From the NCBI RefSeq assembly GCF_002127325.2, contig NC_035433.2, positions 80,542,079 through 80,606,078 of the forward strand: DNA of 64,000 nt, given 5' to 3'. A program made the position numbers and the translations under genes. Positions 56,306 through 64,000 of this stretch are shown here, in pieces. The stretch's first letter is position 1, and every line of letters begins with the position of its first letter. The stretch is from Helianthus annuus (lineage: Eukaryota > Streptophyta > Magnoliopsida > Asterales > Asteraceae). Below the pieces are notes generated by a model. That model saw only the letters and a program-made list of their open reading frames with translations, was not told the DNA's origin and searched no databases.

Positions 56306-58189
56306 AACTCCCCCTTGGACGCTACTCATGATGGTTCGTCTTCTGTGATTGTTCGTCTTCTGTGTCTTTCATGTCAGAGGATCTTCAAAGTCTTCACGCG
56401 TCGTAAGAAGAAAGTGTATCAACAAACTCCCTATTTCATTTAGAAAGTGTGTTAACAAACTCCCCCTTAGAATGAACTCTCCTTTGAGTCATGCTCGTGA
56501 ATATTTTGATCGTTAATTCTTCAGATCCTTGTGGTGTTGACGAAGGGTCAGCGGCAACTCGATCATCTTTATCCTTTGAGTGCCTTCACGTCGTGTCTTC
56601 ATTCCGAAGCTTGTTATCGAACATGTTCTCCTCGCCTTTAGCATCTGCACATGCAAGAAGTCTAAACGCATAATGAGAACAACCACTTGGAATATAGTTT
56701 CAATAAACAAACGACACATGTGAGATCAAATCTCAATCAAACACCTACCGACAACAGTTTGAAAGTTTAAAAATGATCAATCTTAATCCTTTAACTTTCA
56801 AAACTTGTTAACTTCGAACATTTATGAAGATGCAATTGTTTTCCGGCTTTCGATCAGGATTTTGGGTAGGATAGACTCGAGTTCCAACATCGGTCAATCA
56901 AAAATCAACTAGAAGCAACATCTTTTTGGATTTTATAAAGTTTATATTAAAACACACCTAAAATCTTTTTGGAATTTTCATTTTTCAAATGTAAAGACGG
57001 AAAACAATAAATAAATATATACAAAGATTCAGGAACGAAAGCAGTAAATAAATATTTAAAGACATTCTTTTTGCGAGTTTCGAGGGTAAGAGAATCATAT
57101 CAGTATACGGTCACGCCAAAACGCTCTTGTTTTTCAATTAGTTAACATTTAGATAAGCATCCTATAACGATTATCGGCATTGTTGTCCACTTAAGCTCAA
57201 CTTATCAGATGTAATCTTGGCGAGGGGATACGTTAAGGTATGATTTATACTTACCGACTGGTGTTCATCCACAAACGACACATTCCCGTATCAAGGTATG
57301 CACGAGAGTTCATACCTTATCAGAGTTCATCTTACCGGTGAGTATACCGTTTATCATCTGTTTGACCGTATATGATGTGAGATTCTCACTTATTTTGATT
57401 GAAAACAAGCCCTATGTGATAGAATCACTTATTGATGAGGAACTTGATTTTCATATGCATGAGGGCACAGGAGCAAGTCCGTGAACAGGTCAGTACTTTC
57501 GTACAGCAGAGAGACGAACTTGACTACCGGATAACTGTGATATTATATCACTTATTTGAGGGACATGTGATTGTTGATCACTTATTGAGGTCGAATGCAA
57601 TATGTACACGTATGTATGGTATCATGGAAGATCTAGACTTGCGTCCCCGTTATTTTCGATAAAAGAAACAACCATGATACCCAGATGATAAGCAGCATAA
57701 AGACCGAATATCTCATAACCTCGACAATCTCTCAAACGAAATTTCGGTACTAGGACCATATGCCAATGAATGGTTCCCACCTGGTCTTCAGTCGATTAAG
57801 GATTTGTATCACCCTGCACACTTTAAAATGATTGTGAGCCTACCGATACATCTTATATAGAGCTGCTTAACATTTTTATTTTAAATTCAGTTTAAAAATG
57901 TTTCATCAGACCACTAATTTACTATCATTTTCTCTTTTTCTCGCTAGGAAACTAATTTTTGTTTTTCTATTGTTTTTGTGTTTTTGAAATTTTTCGATGT
58001 TTTTGGATTTTTCAAATTTGGGTTTACTCCCCCTAAAATCAACAAACTATGATAAATTTTAAAAGACACAAAGATATTTACAAAAACGATCTTCCGATGT
58101 TGGTTAACTCATGTTTTACCTCAATGCCGTTTACCAAAATTAAATTTTAATAGAAATGATTTATCGAATTTTGGAAAAATGAGTTGGCA
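56306..58189 (-). other. Conserved 3' non-coding region of element C
   Basis: Homologous to A 9091-10950, with the polypurine ladder near 56306, 56424 and 56459. No coding sequence seen. Confidence 0.75.
57377..57581 (-). ncRNA. Four-hairpin cassette (element C)
   Basis: Plus-strand positions: 57377-57389 (GTGAG/CTCAC), 57416-57428 (GTGAT/ATCAC), 57537-57551 (GTGATA/TATCAC), 57567-57581 (GTGAT/ATCAC, 5-nt loop). A duplicated stretch near 57310-57330 separates them slightly from the neighbouring copy, but stems are intact. Confidence 0.6.
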
Positions 58190-58965
58190 CGTCGGTAAGC
58201 GGTGCAGACCATGACAACATTGACGAGTTTCATAGTGAAACAATCACGTGTGAGGTGATATTTGAGTTCAACGTGTCAGGCCAAAGAGTGCTGTACGAGA
58301 TAATAATTCATAAAGCAGCTTAAATATCGACAAAGTATAGGAGATATTAGAAATTTAAAACCGTATTCTACAACTGCTTCATGCATTGCCAGAAATCTGA
58401 GCGCTCTCCTTAACCGGATATCCACCCGGTGTGGATTTCAAAGTCGATTTTGTAGCTACTGAAAAATCTCTTCATAGCAACATGATTAAAAACCTTTGGT
58501 TCCGGCTGGTCTTCCACATTGCACCAGTGAAGGTCTTTGTCTTTCTCATGAGAAGTAGTGTGCGGTTGTTCAATCCACGCCAAGGCATCCGCACGCCCGT
58601 TTGGTTTGTTCAACAAACACATTTTCTTCAATCACACCGCGAAGAAATGTACACTGCACGTTCATTTTCTTGATTGTGAACTTCAGACGTGCTGCAGGTG
58701 CGTACATTTTGATTTGAATCTACCCTGGGGACCCGATCAAAGCCTTTAACAATCAAACTTTTGGAATGATTTTTCATTCTGTCGAAGTTGGCAATTTCTT
58801 TAAACAGACAACTCTGTTTTCTTTGCTTTCTTTTTCTCTCCATCAAAGGCAACAATTTCTTCTGTCACCTATCTTGTGCAAGGACATTCCACTATCAATA
58901 ATCCTATAACTATCGATAGTTTCTCCTGGAACTTCCTACACACTCATTCAGAGATTAGTTGGAGA
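58190..58965 (-). pseudogene. Shrunken pol relic (element C)
   Basis: Protease start near 58920, an RT-derived patch at about 58590-58740 (parallel to G 31150-31330), and later patches to 58200. Same order and breakpoints as in B, and as far as visible in A. Confidence 0.75.
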
Positions 58966-58993
58966 GGGGGACCCGAGCCTTCATAGACTTGGG

Positions 58994-61828
58994 TTACCCC
59001 TTAGAATCAAGAAATGTAATTTCAATTTCTTGAAGATTTTCAAACACCGCACCTCCCCCTGAACTTTCACCCGTTTTAGGTTTCCAAGTTTGTTTTTGTT
59101 TACCAGATTGAGTTTTGTAAACAGATTTTGAAACTTCTGGTTTTAATGGTTGTGAAGAACTTGGTTCCCTTTTGACCGTTTTGGCTTCAGATTTTAAAGC
59201 CTTTTCAACAGCTTTGACATTTTGACGTCGTTCTTTTGTTTCTTGTTCTTTAACAGTTCGTTTATCATGTTTTGGTGAAACAGGACGACGTTGTGGGTGA
59301 ACCTTTTCAGGTGGGGCTCTTACAACAAAATTTGGTTTGGGCGAGTTTGTGCAGTCTTTAATGATGTGCCCAAACTTCCCACATTTGAAACACGTTCTCC
59401 TTTCAACAAACATAGGAGAATTTGATCGACTAGCAGATGTCGAACCTGTAGAACCTGAGGTACTTGCTCTTTCATCACACCCATTTGTATGTTTAGTGTA
59501 ATTGTTTTGACTGTTACGTTTTAAAATCTTGACTTGTTGTACAAAATCGGTGTTTGATTTGTTTTCAAAAGCCTCAATTTTATATATACCCTTTGATGCT
59601 ACAAATTTGACATTACTGTTTTTCTTCTGATAACAAGCTCCTTTTGTTTCAAATTTTGATTTAGAAACGTTAGGCCTTTGAGCTTGTTGAACTGGTTGTT
59701 TGCCCTTAGCAGCAATAGGTTGTTGTTTTGTCGGTGATTTTTGATTTCCGAATTGTTTCCTGATTTCAGCTTTTGGAATTGGATCACATTGTGTTACCAC
59801 AACTCCGGGGATGGTCTTTCCCAAGAATTTATTCGTGTTGTCTTCAAAAACTTTATCAATCAAAGATGGATTGACATTTTTAATTGGAAAATCATTGTCC
59901 GAATAAATTTTAGCATCACCGACCAAAGTATACAACACGTTATTGCTCTTAACAACAGACACACATTCTTTGTCATCTTTGACATCCTTGACAGGATCTA
60001 TCACTTGCTTGGCAACAGGTTGCACGGCAGGAGTAGGAGGATCACAAAGAATATGATTCTCAATTGGAATTTCTACTCCTTTCGTCTCATCAAGTGATTC
60101 ATCCTGGTCACTTACATCTGATTCATCATCTGAAGAATCATAGTCCTCACTAGTTGGAGGGCTTTGATTTGAAGCACATGATGACTTTTCTTTGTTATCA
60201 GATGAGCCCTCCGATGAATTATCCGGTTTGAACCCTAGGCCAGTAGTAACTTCCTCATAATCAAGAGGCACACTGGGTTCATACCGAGGCATATCCTCTT
60301 CATGGGGCATTCTCGTATAGTTGTGTCTCAAAGGGGGTGGACACGCCTTATACCCAACGCCTTTTCTTTTCCTTTTTTGCTGTTGAACGTCAATGATATG
60401 ATCAAGCACAAATTGGGAGTTAGAATAACTCTCCAATTTTTGCTTGATAGCATCATGCTCGCATTTGGCAATGGCTAGTTCCTTTTTGGTTTCCTCAATG
60501 ATGTTAATGTAATGATTAATACTAACTTGTTTATGATAAACAACTTTGTTCACTTCGGAAACACTTTTCTTTAAGGTTTCAATTACAGATTTAAATTCCT
60601 TTTCGTTTCTAACCAGAGCCATATTTGCCTCTTTGCACTTTGACAGTTCAGTAACCAAACTCGGATTGTGACTATGAACCGTTTCAGATTCACGTTTCAA
60701 TTCAGCACATTCATGTTTCATCTTAGCACAATCACTACATATGCTAGGAGTTTCAGATTTTACCTGACTTGTAGAAGTTGTGACATTAGCCATAAAGGCA
60801 GTCTGAGAAGAGAAAGATCCGTCTTCAGTGAGAATCTTCTCCATTTCTTCTGATATAGTATCAGCTTTCTTGATCAATTCAGATTTCTCGTTAGCGTCTT
60901 TCGACAAATTATCAGCTTCAGAATCCACTCCCTCCTTCACGTCCGATTCTGAACTGTAATCACTCACACCTGAACTATCTTTATCAGTACTGCCACTATA
61001 TCCTGAACTGTCATCATTTCCAGAAGATTCACCATCATTGACATTCTTGACAATTTCAGCGTAAAACGCAGTTCTTGTTTGATCACCGTTTCCCAACTGT
61101 ATGGTCGGACCACAATCGAGACTTGGATCGAATTGAGGTTGTGTTGTGGAAACTTGAGGTTGAGGTTGGGGTTTTGATTGCGAAAGATAAGCACTTTGAT
61201 TGAACTGTGGAAACTGAGATGAGCTTGTAGTTGATGCAAACGCCGTTTGAAGCTTCGGTTGCTGAATGGAACTAGAACTAGCTGAAGGACCAAAACCCGG
61301 CAAATACATTTCTGTGTTTTGAGTAGGTGCAATCCTTTTAGATTTCCGAATTTCCTCTTCGTTCTTGTGCTCCAACTTCTGAATGAATTCATAGATATTA
61401 ACATTGACAGCATCTAGAACTCCCGTATGCTTTAAAAGCTCAATGAATGGGCTCCACTTTGGAGGTAGAGCATCAGCAAACCGTGCTACCATTTCCTGTT
61501 GAGATGCAAGAACACCAAAATAATACATTTCACACATCAAATGATAATAACGAGTAGTTATATCATTTAGGGTTTCATTCTCTAAGAAATGAAATGATTC
61601 AAATTTCTTCTTCAATAGATCATGACGTGTCTTTCTAGTAGCTGCATTTCCTTCTCCTCTCGCTACCAAAAGATTCTGTATGTTTTGATTTTGATTCGAC
61701 AACAAAGCCCATTGACTTGCACTTATGGATGGTTGAGGAAACATATTTCTTGCCCACACGGCTGCGGATGTTTGATCTTGACCTGGTTGTGGGTCCATAC
61801 TCCAATCCCACGGACTTATGCCACTCAT
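58994..61828 (-). CDS. gag: Gag, single intact 944-residue ORF (element C)
   Basis: Starts MSGISPWDW just after the leader. Relative to A it lacks about 110 residues of the N-terminal capsid-like region: after QNIQNLLVA it resumes at RGEGNAATR. The rest of that domain remains (KFADALPPKW-like). The first zinc knuckle and its surroundings are also missing. A Gln-rich linker, acidic Ser-rich region and helical region follow, then CCHC knuckle CFKCGKFGHIIKDC at residues 813-826 and a Lys-rich tail. It stops about 11 residues before the WVPLSN-type end. An uninterrupted 2.8 kb frame beside a dead pol suggests selection on Gag, or recent transposition of a Gag-only element. Confidence 0.85.
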   Translation of the reverse strand: MSGISPWDWSMDPQPGQDQTSAAVWARNMFPQPSISASQWALLSNQNQNIQNLLVARGEGNAATRKTRHDLLKKKFESFHFLENETLNDITTRYYHLMCEMYYFGVLASQQEMVARFADALPPKWSPFIELLKHTGVLDAVNVNIYEFIQKLEHKNEEEIRKSKRIAPTQNTEMYLPGFGPSASSSSIQQPKLQTAFASTTSSSQFPQFNQSAYLSQSKPQPQPQVSTTQPQFDPSLDCGPTIQLGNGDQTRTAFYAEIVKNVNDGESSGNDDSSGYSGSTDKDSSGVSDYSSESDVKEGVDSEADNLSKDANEKSELIKKADTISEEMEKILTEDGSFSSQTAFMANVTTSTSQVKSETPSICSDCAKMKHECAELKRESETVHSHNPSLVTELSKCKEANMALVRNEKEFKSVIETLKKSVSEVNKVVYHKQVSINHYINIIEETKKELAIAKCEHDAIKQKLESYSNSQFVLDHIIDVQQQKRKRKGVGYKACPPPLRHNYTRMPHEEDMPRYEPSVPLDYEEVTTGLGFKPDNSSEGSSDNKEKSSCASNQSPPTSEDYDSSDDESDVSDQDESLDETKGVEIPIENHILCDPPTPAVQPVAKQVIDPVKDVKDDKECVSVVKSNNVLYTLVGDAKIYSDNDFPIKNVNPSLIDKVFEDNTNKFLGKTIPGVVVTQCDPIPKAEIRKQFGNQKSPTKQQPIAAKGKQPVQQAQRPNVSKSKFETKGACYQKKNSNVKFVASKGIYKIEAFENKSNTDFVQQVKILKRNSQNNYTKHTNGCDERASTSGSTGSTSASRSNSPMFVERRTCFKCGKFGHIIKDCTNSPKPNFVVRAPPEKVHPQRRPVSPKHDKRTVKEQETKERRQNVKAVEKALKSEAKTVKREPSSSQPLKPEVSKSVYKTQSGKQKQTWKPKTGESSGGGAVFENLQEIEITFLDSKG

Positions 61829-62934
61829 GATTGGTGTATAGAAGTGAAAAATCTGATCAAATACTTGAAATCACAGTGTTAACCCACTTTTGCAAACCTT
61901 CTGTTTAAAATTGATAACAAACTCGACGAAACGCGATCGACGAAACTCAGTTATGACACTAGACGACGAAACTGATCTGAATGTGAACGAAGAAAGAGAT
62001 CCTGATCGACGAAACCGAATTGAAGAATGATGTCGACGAAACTGAGTGATTGCTGAAGTGGACGAAACACAATTCCTGTTGACCAACGACAAAACCCAAT
62101 TGTATATTTGTATTGCGACGGAACACTTGACTTTAATGCGACGAAGCAAGAATGAAGCCCAATTAAATGTGAAGCCCAATTCAGTTTTGTTGAGTGCGAT
62201 GAAACGGTGAAGCCCAAAAGGTTTTGAAGCCCAAATCAATGTACGATGAAACTGGATTCTTATTGTTCGACGAAACAGACTGTTTTTAATCCTGGTCAAG
62301 AAACAGAATGCTATCCTTTTGACTAATACGACGAAACTGGTGAGGTATCAGACGACGAAACAGATTGTGATGTTATTGTGGACGAAAATCAATTTTAATA
62401 ATATGATCGACGAAACAGAAAGGATCCTTATCCTCTTCTGACAAGTTGGTGAGATGGTTAAATTTATCAAACTAGCCTTCTCCTATTCTGACAAAGTTGA
62501 CACAATTTTCAAACTATACACTACTGTTGATCACAATTTTCAAGTAAACAACCATCATTTTATGTCACAAAATTCAAACCACTACAATATAATAATCACA
62601 ATCACTTAAGTAATCTTTCAATAAAGATCAAACAGTGAGCTTCAGAAAGAACACTATGAAGATCAACTTGAATATCTGAAGAACTTGATGAAGATTTGAA
62701 GATTCTGGTGACCGAACAATTTTCCGAAACCCGAATTCACTTAAAACTTTTACTAAAAACCCGGTTTAACACGTAAACAATCAACTTAACAAGGTTTTTG
62801 ATAAAACTTTTGAGCAAAACAACCAAGATCTAACAGATTTTAGCCACTTTTTCCAAAAAAAAATATGAACTTTTCAAGAACAAACTTGATAAAAACCGAA
62901 ACTTGTTTCGTTTTAAACAAGGATTAGAGCCAAA
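61829..62934 (-). other. Leader of element C with GACGAAAC array
   Basis: About 20 copies of GACGAAAC and close variants, almost all in one orientation, lie between 61922 and 62418. The adjacent 62420-62930 is ordinary A/T-rich leader. Confidence 0.75.
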
Positions 62935-62946
62935 GCACTGATACCA
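62935..62946 (-). other. Element C primer-binding site (one mismatch)
   Basis: GCACTGATACCA on the plus strand; the usual complement is GCTCTGATACCA. It lies two bases from the LTR. Confidence 0.8.
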
Positions 62947-62948
62947 AT

Positions 62949-63599
62949 TGTAGGTCCCGTTTTTCTGGTGGATCGATAACGAAAACCTATCCTTGTTTAT
63001 CACAAACACGGTAACGGGTGCGGAATCCCCGTGACGGTGCAAACCAAACAAAGTGTAAAATAAGAACACTCGTAACCAAAAGATTCAATATCTATTGATT
63101 AGGGATGAGAACGATACAAACATATACAAACAATGTTTACTGACTGTCTCATAGCTCTCGTCTCCTCCAAGTTTCACACAGAAACTATGAGATGCTATTT
63201 ATACAAGACACAGACACAAACTTGACGAAACAGAAAAGGACTCGGCGAAACACCTTTGGCCAAACATTGGGCCTGAAGAAGCCCAACAGGCGACGAAACA
63301 GGGGCAGCCATTAACAAAGTGATGAAACACATTGTGTTTCGTCATTTGATTTCACAATTTTCCAAAGTCAACAAATTCTATAACTATTACATCATCATGA
63401 CATCACAGAGATGATGTCATGGTGATGTGTCACCTGGTCTTGGTTCACGGCGCTTCGTGCTTCGCGTGTCGAACTCTGGGGCGCACGACGGAGGAATGTC
63501 GTGACGTGGGGCTTGAGCCGGACCTAACCGAGTCAAAACCAAGTCGAACCGAGCCGAGTCGAACCGAGCCAAGTCGCGTCCACACAAAGTGTATCAACA
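62949..63599 (-). repeat. Right LTR of the composite (5' LTR of C, 651 bp)
   Basis: Same length as 55655-56305, about 97 percent identical by eye. TATA complement at 63195-63203. Followed by AGTCT. Confidence 0.88.
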
Positions 63600-63604
63600 A
63601 GTCT

Positions 63605-63860
63605 TCTGTTTAAAAATAACACAAGTATGTGACGAAAAATAGTGGTTTTCGTCGCTGATATGTTGATTTCGTTGCTTAAATGGTGATTTCGTCGCTTAAA
63701 TGGTGATTTCGTCGCTGAAAGGGTGATTTCGTCGCTGATGTGCCTTTTATGACGAAATCAGGGGTTGTTTTCGTCGCTGATGTGATGATGACGAAAATAA
63801 AGTGGATTTGGTCCAGAATGAGTTAAGTTGCACAAGTGTTTTCGTCAAGGACTTGTAATT
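63605..63860 (-). repeat. Element B leader with TTTCGTCGCTGA array
   Basis: Direct copies of GATTTCGTCGCTGAAATGGT-like units, plus inverted GACGAAAA/TTTTCGTC at about 63630-63652. It corresponds to the GACGAAAC array of G and C leaders, with a C-to-A change matched on the other arm. Confidence 0.65.
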
Positions 63861-63870
63861 TCGTCCAGCT

Positions 63871-64000
63871 GGGCCGGCCCTGAGAATTCGTGTACCCTGT
63901 TCGAGCTCGAAAATATGTGCCCTCGGGCCTTAACGAAATTGGGTATTGGGCTCACTAAAGGTCTAAACCTAATACCAAGGGGGTTAATAACTAGTCTAAA
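63871..64000. mobile_element. Possible hAT-type element end, runs off the window
   Basis: GGGCCGGCCCTGAGAATTCG followed by GTACCCT and CGAGCTCGAAAAT resembles the termini of a common plant hAT subgroup. Only one end is present, so neither a terminal repeat nor a target duplication can be tested. Confidence 0.3.

Larger units (their letters stand above)
51614..63599 (-). mobile_element. Composite D/C insertion with three LTRs
   Basis: LTR (51614-52333), D internal (52334-55654), LTR (55655-56305), C internal (56306-62948), LTR (62949-63599). AGTCT occurs at 51609-51613 and 63600-63604, exactly at the outer ends, so the whole 12 kb behaves as one insertion. The middle LTR has CCTAT on its left, matching nothing at the far side of C. 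The left LTR differs clearly from the other two, which are about 97 percent alike. Confidence 0.78.
19278..64000 (-). mobile_element. Element B: minus-strand copia element split by two large insertions, runs off the window
   Basis: The pieces in transcription order (right to left) are: leader 64000-63600, continued at 51613-51544; gag 51543-50625, continued at 24099-22688; pol relic 22685-21996; 3' non-coding region 21990-20022; 3' LTR 20021-19278. The two gaps are a composite LTR element (51614-63599, duplication AGTCT) and a CACTA-type insertion (24100-50624, duplication AAT). Each junction is explained by removing the insertion and one copy of its duplication. The 5' LTR would lie beyond 64000. 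The five bases before the 3' LTR are GGAAA. Confidence 0.8.

Noticed and set aside
61871..62299. A 142-codon minus-strand ORF before C gag
   Set aside because: Lies in the GACGAAAC leader array; arginine/serine-rich peptide is repeat-derived.
55650..63604. Element C as a simple stand-alone insertion
   Set aside because: The five bases left of its left LTR (CCTAT) do not match those right of its right LTR (AGTCT); AGTCT matches the far side of D instead.

Overview
The window is eukaryotic plant DNA made almost entirely of nested transposable elements. No intact host gene, rRNA or tRNA gene was recognised. Most insertions are Ty1/copia-type LTR retrotransposons primed by initiator-Met tRNA (PBS TGGTATCAGAGC or its complement). 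The gag/pol sequence and a retroelement-carried ORF at 52.4-55.5 kb resemble sequences I associate with Asteraceae genomes, so an Asteraceae host is my inference, not something proven here.

Layout. 1-1779: end of a non-coding LTR element (K). 2912-11599: a complete copia element (A) with identical-looking LTRs and TSD ATGGT; it carries Gag but only a stub of pol. 14734-15511: solo LTR with TSD TCAAC. 16.2-17.8 kb: hAT-type and Mutator-type MITEs with TSDs. From 19278 to beyond the right edge lies one minus-strand copia element (B), split twice. (i) A CACTA-type insertion (24100-50624, TSD AAT) sits in its gag. It is itself filled by a 5'-truncated, gag-decayed but nearly pol-complete copia element (G, 24146-40493, with gypsy-like element F at 34089-39761 inside it), an LTR fragment (H), MITEs, a SINE-like sequence, a 3.4 kb non-coding LTR element (I, 44591-47967) and a CCGTAACG-rich minisatellite. 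(ii) A 12 kb composite with three LTRs (D plus C, 51614-63599) sits in its leader, with TSD AGTCT matching only at the outermost ends.

How it fits together. A, B and C share the same drastically shortened pol while keeping long Gag ORFs, so they look like one non-autonomous, Gag-only lineage that would need pol in trans from a relative of G. The U3 parts of the LTRs and the 5' leaders carry arrays of short inverted or direct repeats. Their core is CGAAGGAT/CGAAAGAT in A and I, and GACGAAAC in B, C, D, G and the solo LTR. Paired changes keep the arms complementary, and U3 and leader of one element use the same core. All four gag-bearing copia elements also share a cassette of four small hairpins downstream of pol. 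These two structural signals are the best candidates for something undescribed.

All coordinates, TSD matches and identities were read by eye. Family names are from recognition of motifs, not from searches.
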